DNA of 64,000 nucleotides from Citrobacter sp. 18056 (GTDB taxonomy: Bacteria; Pseudomonadota; Gammaproteobacteria; Enterobacterales; Enterobacteriaceae): assembly GCA_902706235.1 (NCBI GenBank), contig CACSJR010000001.1, positions 310,001 through 374,000 on the forward strand, written 5' to 3'. The position numbers and the translations under genes are program-made. The notes under the pieces were generated by a model. The model was not told where the DNA came from, ran no database searches, and worked only from the letters and a program-made list of their open reading frames with translations. Positions 25,362 through 34,821 of the stretch are shown here, one piece after another. How positions within the stretch are numbered: the stretch's first letter is position 1; each line of letters opens with the position of its first letter.

Positions 25362-26927
25362 ATGAAACCAGTCCGCTGGCTGCTGTTGGTAGCCTCGCTG
25401 TTGCCGTGTTTCGCTCACGCAGGAGACGCGGATGATTTTGTGGCCGCCAACCGCAGCCAGCAGTCGGCCATGCTTGAAAAATGGGCGACCGACCCGCAAC
25501 CGCAGCGACTGCCGCTGTTGCAGGCGCTCAGCGCCGAAAGCCTGCGAAGTGACGCCGCGCATCATGCCTTTAGCGTTGAAAGTGGCAAACCGCTGGCCTT
25601 AGACGCCACCGTCCAGCCGCAAGGCGACCTCAAACCCGTTCGTCTGACCAACCGTCTGCGCAATCTGGTGGCCGGCGCCCTCGCCACGCATCAACTGGTA
25701 AGTGACAACGTCACACTAAGGTTTGCCGCAGCGAAAACCCTGCAACGCGATGCCGGGCCAGAAGTGGTCCCGATGCTGGAAAAACGCCTGAAGGTGGAAA
25801 CCGACGATGGCGTGAAGCAACAGCTTGAACTCGCGCTGGCTAATTTACAGCTCAGCAGCCCGGATGCCGCGGTGCGTAAACAGGCGATGACCCTGCTCGG
25901 GCATTCATCCGACCCGGAAACGCAAGCGCGACTGCAACCTTATACCGATGCCCAACATGAACCCGATGCTACGGTGCGTGCCGCCGCGGTGGAAAGCCTG
26001 AAGCAGATCCAGCAGCGTTTATTCTGGGGGGATATTCTCGGTCAGGCATTTATGGGCATTTCGCTCGGCTCGATCCTGCTGCTCGCGGCGCTGGGGCTGG
26101 CGATCACCTACGGCCTGCTTGGCGTGATTAACATGGCACACGGCGAAATGCTGATGCTCGGAGCGTACAGCACCTGGCTGGTACAACAGGGGCTAAGCCA
26201 GTTTGCGCCGCAGTGGCTGGCATTTTATCCGCTGCTGGCGCTGCCGGTGGCGTTCTGCATCACCGGCGGAATTGGCATGTTGCTGGAGCGGACGATTATC
26301 CGCCATCTGTACGGCCGCCCGCTGGAAACGCTGCTGGCGACGTGGGGCATCAGCCTGATGCTTATCCAGTTGGTGCGAATGCTGTTTGGCCCGCAGAACC
26401 TCGAAGTCTCTAACCCGGCCTGGCTGTCGGGTGGGATTCAGGCGCTGCCGAATCTCATTCTGCCGTGGAACCGGATTGTGGTTATCGGTTTTGTGATGCT
26501 GGTGCTGTTTTTCACCTGGCTCATTCTCAACAAAACGCGGCTCGGCTTACGCGTGCGGGCGGTAACGCAAAACCGTGCGATGGCGGCCTGCTGCGGCGTG
26601 CCGACCGGGCGTGTGGATATGCTGGCGTTTGGCCTCGGTTCCGGCATTGCCGGGCTTGGCGGCGTGGCGCTGTCTCAGCTGGGTAACGTCGGGCCGGAAC
26701 TCGGTCAGGGCTACATAATTGACTCGTTCCTGGTGGTGGTGCTCGGCGGTGTCGGCCAGTTGGCGGGCAGCGTGGCAGCCGCATTTGGCTTGGGAATCTT
26801 CAACAAAATTCTGGAGCCGCAAATGGGCGCGGTGCTCGGCAAAATTCTGATTCTGGTGCTGATCATTCTGTTTATTCAGAAGCGTCCGCAGGGGCTGTTT
26901 GCGCTGAAAGGGAGGGTCATTGACTGA
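25362..26927 (+). CDS. urtB: Urea ABC transporter permease UrtB
   Basis: The 521-residue permease has a signal peptide, a ~200-residue N-terminal helical-repeat region unique to UrtB (NLVAGALATHQLVS...), and then a LivH-type permease half with ~8 helices (MGISLGSILLLAALGLAITYGLLGVINMAHGEM; GVINMAHGE is the family mark). The start at 25362 has AAGGAG upstream; an in-frame TTG at 25359 is unlikely. It overlaps urtC by one base (TGATG). Confidence 0.93.
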   Translation: MKPVRWLLLVASLLPCFAHAGDADDFVAANRSQQSAMLEKWATDPQPQRLPLLQALSAESLRSDAAHHAFSVESGKPLALDATVQPQGDLKPVRLTNRLRNLVAGALATHQLVSDNVTLRFAAAKTLQRDAGPEVVPMLEKRLKVETDDGVKQQLELALANLQLSSPDAAVRKQAMTLLGHSSDPETQARLQPYTDAQHEPDATVRAAAVESLKQIQQRLFWGDILGQAFMGISLGSILLLAALGLAITYGLLGVINMAHGEMLMLGAYSTWLVQQGLSQFAPQWLAFYPLLALPVAFCITGGIGMLLERTIIRHLYGRPLETLLATWGISLMLIQLVRMLFGPQNLEVSNPAWLSGGIQALPNLILPWNRIVVIGFVMLVLFFTWLILNKTRLGLRVRAVTQNRAMAACCGVPTGRVDMLAFGLGSGIAGLGGVALSQLGNVGPELGQGYIIDSFLVVVLGGVGQLAGSVAAAFGLGIFNKILEPQMGAVLGKILILVLIILFIQKRPQGLFALKGRVID

Positions 26928-28000
26928 TGAGCCAGCCATTAACCTTAACACTTGCCCGCCGGGCGCCGCGTCCGCTGCGTTGGATTGGCGGCCTGGCGGT
27001 GCTGGTACTGTTGAGTATGCCGTTTCTGGCGCTGCTTCCGGCTACCCATCCGCTGGCCATTTCGACCTGGACGCTGACCCTGGTCGGCAAAATTCTCTGC
27101 TACGCGGTTGTGGCGGTGGCGCTCGATTTGGTCTGGGGCTACGCCGGAATGCTGTCGCTGGGGCACGGGCTGTTCTTTGCCCTTGGCGGCTATGCGATGG
27201 GTATGTACCTGATGCGTCAGGCCGCGGGCGATGGACTCCCGGCGTTTATGTCCTTTTTATCGTGGAACGAGCTGCCGTGGTTCTGGTGGGGAACGCAACA
27301 TTTTGCGTGGGCAATGCTGTTGGTGATGCTGGTGCCGGGTCTGCTGGCGCTGGTGTTCGGCTGGTTTGCCTTCCGCTCCAAAATCAAAGGGGTGTATTTC
27401 TCGATAATGACCCAGGCGCTGACCTACGCCGGGATGCTGCTGTTCTTTCGTAATGAAACCGGTTTTGGCGGCAACAACGGTTTTACCGGCTTCACCACTA
27501 TTCTTGGTTTTCCGGTGAGCGCCACCGGCACGCGCGCCGCGCTGTTTCTGGCGACGGTCCTGCTGCTTCTTGCCACGCTGGCGGTGGGTTTCGCGCTGGC
27601 ACGCAGCAAATTTGGCCGCGTTCTGACGGCGGTACGTGATGCGGAAAACAGGCTGATGTTCTGCGGCTACGATCCACGCGGTTTCAAACTGCTGGTGTGG
27701 ACGCTATCCGCCGTGCTGTGCGGTCTGGCGGGAGCGTTGTATGTGCCGCAGGTGGGCATTATCAACCCGGGCGAAATGTCGCCGACCAACTCAATTGAAG
27801 CGGCGATTTGGGTCGCACTCGGCGGGCGCGGCACCTTGATTGGGCCCATCCTCGGTGCCGGGCTGGTGAACGGCGCGAAAAGCCTGTTCACGGTGGCGAT
27901 GCCAGAATACTGGCAGCTGTTTCTTGGCCTGATTTTCATCGTGGTGACGCTGTTCCTGCCGCGAGGCGTGATTGGCCTGCTGCGCAAAGGAGACAAATAA
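26927..28000 (+). CDS. urtC: Urea ABC transporter permease UrtC
   Basis: The 357-residue LivM-type permease has ~10 membrane helices. Family marks are DLVWGYAGMLSLGHGLFFALGGYAMG, RSKFGRVLTAVRDAENR and FCGYDPRGFKL; GTLIGPILGAGLVN is in the last third. It forms the channel with UrtB. Coupled to its neighbours: start overlaps the urtB stop, and TAA overlaps the urtD ATG by one base. Confidence 0.93.
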   Translation: MSQPLTLTLARRAPRPLRWIGGLAVLVLLSMPFLALLPATHPLAISTWTLTLVGKILCYAVVAVALDLVWGYAGMLSLGHGLFFALGGYAMGMYLMRQAAGDGLPAFMSFLSWNELPWFWWGTQHFAWAMLLVMLVPGLLALVFGWFAFRSKIKGVYFSIMTQALTYAGMLLFFRNETGFGGNNGFTGFTTILGFPVSATGTRAALFLATVLLLLATLAVGFALARSKFGRVLTAVRDAENRLMFCGYDPRGFKLLVWTLSAVLCGLAGALYVPQVGIINPGEMSPTNSIEAAIWVALGGRGTLIGPILGAGLVNGAKSLFTVAMPEYWQLFLGLIFIVVTLFLPRGVIGLLRKGDK

Positions 28001-28797
28001 TGCAACCCGATGAAGGACTTTTTACCCGTCAGCTGCCGGGGGATCGCTTCCGCGAGCAAACGGATCCGGTTTTGCAGCTCGAGAACATCAACGTCAATTT
28101 TGATGGCTTCCAGGCATTAACCAATCTGTCGCTGCAAATTGGCGTGGGTGAATTGCGCTGCGTGATTGGCCCTAACGGCGCGGGAAAAACCACACTGATG
28201 GACGTGATCACCGGCAAAACCCGGCCACAAAGCGGCAGGGCGATTTACGATCAATCGATAGATTTAACCACACTGGATTCAATTGCCATCGCTCGGCAGG
28301 GCATTGGACGTAAATTCCAGAAGCCGACGGTGTTTGAAGCGCTGAGCGTGGCGGAAAACCTCGAGCTGGCGATGAAGGGCGATAAATCGGTGTGGGCCAG
28401 TTTGCGGGCGAAACTTTCTGGTGAACAGCAGGACCGCATCGACGAGGTGTTGCAGCTGCTGCGCCTGGAAGGCGAACGCGCCCGGCGCGCGGGGCTGCTG
28501 TCCCACGGACAAAAGCAGTTTCTCGAAATCGGCATGTTGCTGGTCCAGGAGCCGCATTTGCTGTTGCTTGATGAACCCGCGGCGGGCATGACTGATGCTG
28601 AAACGGAATACACCGCCGAGCTGTTTCGCACGCTGTCGGGCCGCCATTCGCTGATGGTGGTGGAACATGATATGGGGTTTGTCGAGACCATCGCCGACCG
28701 CGTGACCGTCCTGCATCAGGGCCAGGTTCTGGCGGAAGGGTCGCTGCGTGACGTTCAGGCCAACGAGCAGGTGATTGAAGTCTATCTGGGGCGCTAA
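28000..28797 (+). CDS. urtD: Urea ABC transporter ATPase UrtD
   Basis: The 265-residue ABC ATPase has Walker A GPNGAGKTT (residue ~50), a Q-loop in KFQKPTVFE, an ABC signature variant (LLSHGQKQFLEIG in place of LSGGQ), Walker B LLLLDEPAAGM and switch His in VVEHDMGF. The LSHGQKQ variant is usual for UrtD. The ATG at 28000 overlaps the urtC stop and follows AAAGGAG; starts inside urtC are rejected. Confidence 0.94.
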   Translation: MQPDEGLFTRQLPGDRFREQTDPVLQLENINVNFDGFQALTNLSLQIGVGELRCVIGPNGAGKTTLMDVITGKTRPQSGRAIYDQSIDLTTLDSIAIARQGIGRKFQKPTVFEALSVAENLELAMKGDKSVWASLRAKLSGEQQDRIDEVLQLLRLEGERARRAGLLSHGQKQFLEIGMLLVQEPHLLLLDEPAAGMTDAETEYTAELFRTLSGRHSLMVVEHDMGFVETIADRVTVLHQGQVLAEGSLRDVQANEQVIEVYLGR

Positions 28798-28806
28798 GGA
28801 GGTCGA

Positions 28807-29505
28807 ATGCTACAGGTTCAGGAACTGCATCAATATTACAGCGGTAGCCATATTCTGCGCGGCGTGAGCTTCACTGCACAGCCGGGGGAAATCACCTGTT
28901 TACTGGGGCGCAACGGCGCCGGGAAAACCACGTTACTGAAACGCCTGATGGGGCTGATTCCGGCCCGCAGTGGCAGCGTGAACTGGCAAAATCAGGCCAT
29001 CATGCAGCGTAAACCGCACCAGCGGGTGCAGGCGGGTATGGCGTATGTGCCGCAGGGGAGAGAAATCTTCCCCAGACTCACTGTCGAAGAAAACCTGCTG
29101 CTCGGCATGTCGCGATTTTCTGCCCGTGATGCGCGAGCGGTGCCAGAAGAAATTTATCAGCTGTTCCCGGTGCTGCGGGCGATGAAACAGCGGCGGGGCG
29201 GTGACCTCTCCGGCGGCCAACAGCAGCAGTTGGCGATTGGCCGGGCGCTGGCGAGTCGCCCGCAGTTGTTGATCCTCGATGAACCGACCGAAGGCATTCA
29301 ACCCTCGGTGATTAAAGAAATTGGCGAGGTAATTCGCCAACTGGCACGCCGGGGCGATATGGCGATTCTGCTGGTGGAACAGTTTTATGATTTCGCCGCA
29401 GACCTGGCAGACCAGTATCTGGTGATGTCGCGTGGCACCATTGTGCAGCAAGGGCGTGGTGAAAATATGGAAGCCGACGGCGTGCGCGGTATGGTCACGA
29501 TTTGA
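28807..29505 (+). CDS. urtE: Urea ABC transporter ATPase UrtE
   Basis: The 232-residue LivF-type ATPase has Walker A GRNGAGKTT, YVPQGREIFPRLTVEENLLLG (family mark), signature LSGGQQQQLAIGRAL, Walker B LLILDEPTEGIQPS and the switch His region replaced by LLVEQFYDF, as normal for this subfamily. AAGGAGG precedes the start, 9 bp after urtD. It ends the operon; the zinT control region begins ~20 bp later. Confidence 0.94.
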   Translation: MLQVQELHQYYSGSHILRGVSFTAQPGEITCLLGRNGAGKTTLLKRLMGLIPARSGSVNWQNQAIMQRKPHQRVQAGMAYVPQGREIFPRLTVEENLLLGMSRFSARDARAVPEEIYQLFPVLRAMKQRRGGDLSGGQQQQLAIGRALASRPQLLILDEPTEGIQPSVIKEIGEVIRQLARRGDMAILLVEQFYDFAADLADQYLVMSRGTIVQQGRGENMEADGVRGMVTI

Positions 29506-29526
29506 TTGCCCGAAGGGTTGATGTGT

Positions 29527-29549
29527 CAATTGTTATATTATAACATTTC
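29527..29549. promoter_or_regulatory. Zur box upstream of zinT
   Basis: The 23-bp site is centred on 29538. Its core TGTTATATTATAACA (29531-29545) is a perfect 15-bp palindrome, and the right half TATAACATTTC is identical to the Zur consensus half-site. It predicts Zn-dependent repression of zinT. Confidence 0.88.
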
Positions 29550-29575
29550 ATTTTTCACATCGACCCGAGGGATTT

Positions 29576-30214
29576 ATGGTGTCTTTTCAACGTTTCACTC
29601 TGACTATTCTGGGGCTGCTGGTCAGCAGCAGCGTGCTCGCCCATTCACACGGACATCAGATGAGCGAGGCCGAACAAAAAGCGGCTTCGGGCATTTTTAG
29701 CGACGGCGACGTCCGCGACCGTCCGCTTTCCAATTGGGATGGCATCTGGCAGTCGGTCTATCCGCTGTTGCAGAACGGGGATTTGGACCCGGTGTTTAAA
29801 CAGAAAGCGCAGAAGGACGGCAGCAAAACCGTTGAGCAAATCAAAGCATATTACACGGCGGGATACAAAACGGCCGTCGGAAAAATCGAGATTGAAAACA
29901 ACGTGATGGCGTTTCATGACGGCGATAAAACGGCGGCGTGTGAATACCGCTACGACGGCTACAAAATTCTGCACTATGCGTCCGGCAAGAAGGGCGTGCG
30001 CTATCTGTTTGAATGCACCGACAGCAAAAGTGCTGCACCGACATTCGTGCAATTTAGCGATCACATTATCGGGCCGCGGCAGTCTCAGCATTTCCATATT
30101 TTCAGCGGCAATGCTTCACAGGCGGCATTGTTAGAAGAGATGGATAACTGGCCGACGTATTATCCTGAGCAACTGCATACGCATCAGGTGGTGGATGAAA
30201 TGTTGCACCATTAA
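29576..30214 (+). CDS. zinT: Periplasmic zinc/cadmium-binding protein ZinT
   Basis: The 212-residue protein has a signal peptide (residues 1-~21, cut near VLAHSHGH), an N-terminal His-rich stretch (HSHGHQ), a single lipocalin-like domain ([34 protein letters not shown]) and metal-binding HFHIFSG near residue 175. In E. coli it delivers zinc to ZnuA and is Zur-controlled; the Zur box here fits. A terminator hairpin follows, so it is monocistronic. Confidence 0.95.
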   Translation: MVSFQRFTLTILGLLVSSSVLAHSHGHQMSEAEQKAASGIFSDGDVRDRPLSNWDGIWQSVYPLLQNGDLDPVFKQKAQKDGSKTVEQIKAYYTAGYKTAVGKIEIENNVMAFHDGDKTAACEYRYDGYKILHYASGKKGVRYLFECTDSKSAAPTFVQFSDHIIGPRQSQHFHIFSGNASQAALLEEMDNWPTYYPEQLHTHQVVDEMLHH

Positions 30215-30220
30215 AAGAAT

Positions 30221-30253
30221 GCCCGGTGGCACTGACGTTCACCGGGCAATTTT
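30221..30253 (+). terminator. Terminator after zinT
   Basis: GCCCGGTG (30221-30228) pairs with CACCGGGC (30240-30247), followed by AATTTTC. It may serve both zinT and the convergent SDR gene. Confidence 0.75.
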
Positions 30254-30269
30254 CAACCGACCGAAAACA

Positions 30270-31169
30270 TTATTTTGTGAACACGGAATAATCCATATTA
30301 CGCAAATCGTCCATCAATCCTGGGCCTTTCGGCTGCCAGTTTAGCTGCTGGCGCGTCCATTCTCCGCTGGCGCGAAGATCGTGGGTGGCGAATAGCGCGA
30401 ACCAGCCAAAATGTGCTTCTGCCTGTTCTGCTTTCAGCGACACGCAAGGCACGCCTAATCCTTCCGCAACCACTTCCGCAATCTGGCGGGCGGAAATGCT
30501 TTCTTCCGCAACCGCGTGATAGCGTTTGCCGCTTTCGCCTTGCTCCAGCACGTTCACATACAGACGGGCGACGTCATCGACGTGCGCAGCACACCAGCCA
30601 TTTTCGCCCTCGCCAATATACGCTGCCATGCCCTTTTGCTGGGCGAGAGGGGTGTAATAACTCAGCAGCCCCTGACGTTCGGTGTTATGCACCTGTGGCA
30701 GACGCACCACGCGCACGTCAACGCCCGCTGCCAGCTGGATGTTGCCTTCCAGTTCAGACGCTCTACGCGGATTTGGATTGGCCGGGTTGAAGACATCTTC
30801 ACGCGCCGGTTGGCCGCTATCGTCGTCACCCATGGCGGTGCCGGAGGTAATAATCAATGGGCGAGAGGTGCCTTTTAACACCGAGCCAATGGCGGCGATC
30901 ACCCGGCGGTCTTTTTCGCAGTTCGCGACGAACTGGCTGAAATCATGATCGAAGGCGGTGTGGATCACCGCGTCGCAGTTTTCGATTCCTGAGAGCCAGC
31001 TTTGCGGGTCTTCCAGCGTGCCGCGCTGAGGCGTGGCGCCCGCGTCGGATAATTTACGCGCTGCCTCTTCCGAACGCACCAGACCGGTCACCTGATGACC
31101 GCCTGCCAGAAGATTTGACACCACTCGTGAGCCTATAAAACCCGTCGCACCGGTAACAAAAATACGCAT
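30270..31169 (-). CDS. Extended SDR-family oxidoreductase/epimerase-like protein
   Basis: The 299-residue protein has the NAD(P)-binding motif VTGATGFIGSRV at residue ~5, Ser in ITSGTAMG and a substrate-binding C-terminal region. The usual YxxxK is not obvious, which puts it with NmrA/atypical SDRs annotated as NAD-dependent epimerases or dihydroflavonol reductase-like. Substrate is unknown. It is divergent from the XRE regulator, which probably controls it. Confidence 0.8.
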   Translation of the reverse strand: MRIFVTGATGFIGSRVVSNLLAGGHQVTGLVRSEEAARKLSDAGATPQRGTLEDPQSWLSGIENCDAVIHTAFDHDFSQFVANCEKDRRVIAAIGSVLKGTSRPLIITSGTAMGDDDSGQPAREDVFNPANPNPRRASELEGNIQLAAGVDVRVVRLPQVHNTERQGLLSYYTPLAQQKGMAAYIGEGENGWCAAHVDDVARLYVNVLEQGESGKRYHAVAEESISARQIAEVVAEGLGVPCVSLKAEQAEAHFGWFALFATHDLRASGEWTRQQLNWQPKGPGLMDDLRNMDYSVFTK

Positions 31170-31267
31170 AGCCTGTCTCCTGAATGAATTTCAGCGACAG
31201 CGTATGTCGTCGTCGATTACTATTAAAGTAGTGACATTATCAGGGTATAAATACTAACAGGTTAATT

Positions 31268-32104
31268 ATGACGCTACTTTCCGATAATCCTTTGGGTGAT
31301 TTCCTGCGCGCCCGCCGCCTGCGACTCGATCCGGCGTCGTTCGGGTTCATGCCCGGTCGCCGCCGTACGCCGGGCCTGCGGCGTGAAGAGGTGGCGCAGC
31401 TCGCCAGCATCAGCCCGACCTGGTACACCTGGCTTGAACAGGGACGCGGTGGAGCACCGTCGCGAGAAGTACTGAACCGCATTGCCGGAGGGCTACGTCT
31501 GACTGCACCGGAACGTGACCACCTGTTTATTCTGGCCTTCGGCCATCCGCCAGAAAACCGCCTTAGCGCTTCGGATTCCATGACGCCGCGCCTGCAACGG
31601 GTTCTGGACAGTTTCAGTATTCCGGCGATTATCAAAACCGCAACCTGGGATGTTCTGGCATGGAACCGACCGGCGACTGTCGTCCTGAAGGATTATGGTC
31701 AACTTCCGCCGGAACAGCGCAATATTCTGCGTCTGCTGTTTACCGATCCGCAAGCCCGGAAAATGCAGGAAGACTGGGATGGCGTGGCACGGCTGATTGT
31801 TAATGCGTTTCGGGCAGATGCCGCGCGCTCTGGTGCATCGGAAGAGATTGATCGTCTGGTGGCGGAGCTGTCCGCGCAAAGTGAGGATTTCGCCCGCTAC
31901 TGGCGTAATAACGATGTGGCCGGACACGGTGAAGGCCTTAAACGTCTGCTTCACCCGCAGCTGGGGCCAATTTCGCTGGAGTTTTCAACCTTCGCGGTGG
32001 AAGGGCGGCCGGAGTTGACAATGATGGTGTTCAATCCGGCCAATGACGAGAGTCGGGCAATCATTCAGCGCTGGATTGCGGCGAGCACAATCGGCGCTGA
32101 ATAA
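31268..32104 (+). CDS. XRE-family regulator with MmyB-like C-terminal domain
   Basis: The 278-residue protein has an N-terminal HTH (residues ~8-75, TPGLRREEVAQLASISPTWYTWLEQG) of the MmyB type and a C-terminal domain (~100-270) of PAS-like fold known in MmyB to bind fatty acid. The GRRRTPGLRREEVA stretch is diagnostic. It is divergent from the SDR gene; a TTACTA...TAGTGA imperfect dyad lies in the 98-bp gap near 31215-31235. Ligand unknown. Confidence 0.85.
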   Translation: MTLLSDNPLGDFLRARRLRLDPASFGFMPGRRRTPGLRREEVAQLASISPTWYTWLEQGRGGAPSREVLNRIAGGLRLTAPERDHLFILAFGHPPENRLSASDSMTPRLQRVLDSFSIPAIIKTATWDVLAWNRPATVVLKDYGQLPPEQRNILRLLFTDPQARKMQEDWDGVARLIVNAFRADAARSGASEEIDRLVAELSAQSEDFARYWRNNDVAGHGEGLKRLLHPQLGPISLEFSTFAVEGRPELTMMVFNPANDESRAIIQRWIAASTIGAE

Positions 32105-32111
32105 TACTGAG

Positions 32112-33305
32112 TCAGGCCGTTTTCAACGCGCCGTCCCAGGTTTTTACGCGCATGCCGCGCAGGATCATCAGCCATGCCAGCACAATCACCAGCATCATAA
32201 TGGCAAACAGTGTCCAGGCCGGTAACGAGGTGAGAATTAGCCCGGTCAGCATCGGGTTGGCGGCCGCTCCCAGCCAGCCCAGCGCCTGTGCGGAAAAATA
32301 GCTCGCCTTCATGCCTGGCGGGGCGATGTTATCAATCAGCATGTATTCGCCCGGGGCATAAATGATTTCACCGAGAGTAAACACTGCCGCGGCGACACCC
32401 CAGTAAATTAAATTCTCGCCTGAGAACATAAAGCCGCCCAGACCCAGCAGGAAGCAAAGCGTGCCAATAGCCATCAGCGGGCGAATGTTATGCGCAGTGA
32501 TTTTACGTCCGACAATGTATTGCAGGCTGACCACCACCACCGCGTTGACCGGCAGCACCACCGAGACCACTTTTTGCGCAAAATCCGCGTTATCGGCAAT
32601 CGTCAGCACGTACTGCGAAATACAGGTCGCAAACGAGCCGCCGACGTACGACGCCAGCAGGCCGGAGAGGGTAAACCAGAACAGCGCTTTGTCCTTCAGC
32701 AGCACCGACGGCTGCCACACAGTGGCGACTTTCTCTTCATCGCTTTGCGCGCCACGCTGCACGTAAAGCTGAATCAGCACCAGCGGGAAGGCGGCGCAGA
32801 TGGCGGCCAGCCAGAACGGTAATTGCAGGCTGTACATTACAAGCCAGGTACCAATCGGCGGGCCGACGGTCCACCCCATGTTCAGAAAGCTGTAGTTGAG
32901 CGAGAAAATGCGCGCTTTGTCGCTCACGCTCAGTGCGTCGGCAAACCAGGCTTTTAATACCGTCGAAAAGACCGAATAGGCACAGTTGATCAGCGCAAAG
33001 AAAAACACCACCAGGGCGACGCTGTGCACGAGCGGAATGGCGATAAACCCGGCGATAAAGGCCACAATGGCGACAATCATGTAGCGTTTTTTATCGAATT
33101 TGTCCGCCAGGATGCCAAAGCCAAGGCTGAAAATCACCCCGACGGTGAGGGCCAGCGTCAGGGCATAGCCGATGGCCTCGACACTCATGCCGTACTGGCG
33201 CGTCAGGTAGATGGTCATAAAAGGCAGCGTGGCGCCGCGGCCGATGGTTAACAGCAACGACGACGCCAGCAACGCTGAGGTTGAACGTTTTATTGAGGAT
33301 TTCAT
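32112..33305 (-). CDS. ydeE: MFS exporter YdeE
   Basis: The 397-residue, 12-helix MFS protein follows E. coli YdeE from STSALLASSLLLTIGRGATL onward, with the loop GILADKFDKKRYM and PGEYMLIDNIAPPGMKASYF in the second half. The E. coli protein exports dipeptides and arabinose-related compounds. Divergent from eamA with a 194-bp gap, the E. coli order. Confidence 0.93.
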   Translation of the reverse strand: MKSSIKRSTSALLASSLLLTIGRGATLPFMTIYLTRQYGMSVEAIGYALTLALTVGVIFSLGFGILADKFDKKRYMIVAIVAFIAGFIAIPLVHSVALVVFFFALINCAYSVFSTVLKAWFADALSVSDKARIFSLNYSFLNMGWTVGPPIGTWLVMYSLQLPFWLAAICAAFPLVLIQLYVQRGAQSDEEKVATVWQPSVLLKDKALFWFTLSGLLASYVGGSFATCISQYVLTIADNADFAQKVVSVVLPVNAVVVVSLQYIVGRKITAHNIRPLMAIGTLCFLLGLGGFMFSGENLIYWGVAAAVFTLGEIIYAPGEYMLIDNIAPPGMKASYFSAQALGWLGAAANPMLTGLILTSLPAWTLFAIMMLVIVLAWLMILRGMRVKTWDGALKTA

Positions 33306-33499
33306 GGTTTAGCCCGACAAATTGCTTATGTTATTATTTTGTGTGTAATCACAATTATCACGGCATCCGGGGGCTTGTACAGATCCCAATTTATCCCTAA
33401 GTGCCTTGACCACCTGCTAAAAATAATGATCTGTTCCTCGCGCTCGTTTTTCGATACTTTGATTCTGTTTACAAAAATTTAATATTTCAGGGGCGGGTT

Positions 33500-34399
33500 A
33501 TGACGCGGAAAGATGGGCTGTTAGCGCTGTTGGTGGTCGTCGTCTGGGGACTCAATTTTGTGGTCATTAAGGTCGGACTGCATAATATGCCTCCGCTGAT
33601 GCTGGCGGGCCTGCGTTTTATGCTGGTCGCGTTTCCGGCCATTTTCTTTGTCGCCCGGCCGAAAATCCCGCTCTCTTTGCTGCTTGGCTACGGGCTGACC
33701 ATCAGCTTCGGTCAGTTTGCCTTCCTGTTCAGCGCGATTAAATTGGGTATGCCTGCGGGGCTTGCGTCGCTGGTACTACAGGCGCAGGCCTTCTTCACCA
33801 TTATTCTGGGCGCGTTTGTGTTTGGCGAACGTTTGCAGGGTAAACAGCTGACGGGGATAACCCTGGCGGTGTTTGGCGTGCTGGTACTGATTGAAGCGAG
33901 TCTGAACGGGCAGCACGTCGCACTGCTCGGGTTCTTCCTGACGCTGGCGGCGGCACTGTGCTGGGCCTGTGGCAATATCTTCAATAAGAAAATCATGCAG
34001 CACGCGTCGCGTCCACCGGTGATGTCGCTGGTGGTGTGGAGTGCGCTGATCCCCATTGTGCCATTTTTGCTGGCGTCGTATCTGTTGGATGGCTCAACAG
34101 CAATGATGCAGAGCCTGGTGGATATTGACCTGACGACCATTCTGTCGTTGGTGTATCTGGCCTTTATCGCGACGATTGTCGGCTACGGCATTTGGGGCTC
34201 GCTGCTGGGACGCTATGAAACCTGGCGCGTGGCGCCGCTTTCTCTGCTGGTACCGGTGGTGGGCATCGCCAGTGCAGCATTGCTGCTCGATGAAACGCTC
34301 TCGGCATTACAGATGATGGGGGCGGTGCTGATCATGGCCGGGTTGTACATCAACGTGTTTGGTTTGCGATTGCGCCGGGCGAAAGTCATGCAGGGATAA
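33500..34399 (+). CDS. eamA: O-acetylserine/cysteine exporter EamA
   Basis: The 299-residue, 10-helix drug/metabolite transporter has two EamA repeats (residues ~5-135 and ~145-285). It closely follows E. coli EamA (YdeD): VVWGLNFVVIKVGLHNMPP, GMPAGLASLVLQAQAFFT and LLGRYETWRVAPLSLLVP. It exports cysteine-pathway metabolites. Convergent with marB, sharing a terminator region. Confidence 0.94.
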   Translation: MTRKDGLLALLVVVVWGLNFVVIKVGLHNMPPLMLAGLRFMLVAFPAIFFVARPKIPLSLLLGYGLTISFGQFAFLFSAIKLGMPAGLASLVLQAQAFFTIILGAFVFGERLQGKQLTGITLAVFGVLVLIEASLNGQHVALLGFFLTLAAALCWACGNIFNKKIMQHASRPPVMSLVVWSALIPIVPFLLASYLLDGSTAMMQSLVDIDLTTILSLVYLAFIATIVGYGIWGSLLGRYETWRVAPLSLLVPVVGIASAALLLDETLSALQMMGAVLIMAGLYINVFGLRLRRAKVMQG

Positions 34400-34407
34400 G
34401 GCGTGAA

Positions 34408-34432
34408 GAAAAAAGCCCCGCATCTGCGGGGC
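34408..34432 (-). terminator. Terminator of marRAB (between marB and eamA)
   Basis: On the minus strand GCCCCGCA (34432-34425), loop GA, TGCGGGGC (34422-34415), then six or more T. The 8-bp stem and T-run are on the marB side. It may also end eamA less efficiently. Confidence 0.9.
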
Positions 34433-34439
34433 AAAAGAG

Positions 34440-34658
34440 TTACTGGGAGTTTCCGTTATAGTATGGCACGCCCAGTTCGTCGGATTTGTCACTGCCGGAA
34501 CCCATGTGGTTAAAGTCAAACGGCGACCGATCCTGTGCTGAAGGTATAAGCATCGTGTCACGGGCCGCGTTACTTGCCGGGTGAGTGGATTGCTCCGCAA
34601 AACTCTGGCCGGAGACCAGCACCAACATGGTGAGGGCGGCGGAGGCGAACAGTTTCAT
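34440..34658 (-). CDS. marB: MarB, periplasmic regulator of the mar operon
   Basis: The 72-residue protein has a signal peptide (cleavage near SFAEQ) and the conserved C-terminal segment FNHMGSGSDKSDELGVPYYN, matching E. coli MarB. MarB indirectly lowers marA transcription. It is separated from marA by ~160 bp containing an ERIC element, far more than the E. coli spacing I remember. GAGGAAA lies upstream of the ATG. Confidence 0.92.
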   Translation of the reverse strand: MKLFASAALTMLVLVSGQSFAEQSTHPASNAARDTMLIPSAQDRSPFDFNHMGSGSDKSDELGVPYYNGNSQ

Positions 34659-34698
34659 TTTTTTCCTCGATATGTCTTGTGCAGGCGATTAACAACTC

Positions 34699-34821
34699 TA
34701 TCCGTCATACTTCAAGCTGCATGTGCGTTGGCAGCGCCTGTTCACCCCAGTCACTTACCTGAGTAAGCGCCTGGGATTCGCAGTCTTGCCGCCTTCCTGC
34801 AACTCGAATTATCTTGGCTAT
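34699..34821. repeat. ERIC element inside the marRAB operon, between marA and marB
   Basis: About 123 bp, from TATCCGTCATACTTCAAGCT to CTTGGCTAT, with the core around CACTTACCTGAGTAAGC and the arm GCAACTCGAATTAT. Ends slightly degenerate (GGCTAT instead of GGGTAT). Its right end abuts the marA stop codon. Confidence 0.9.
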
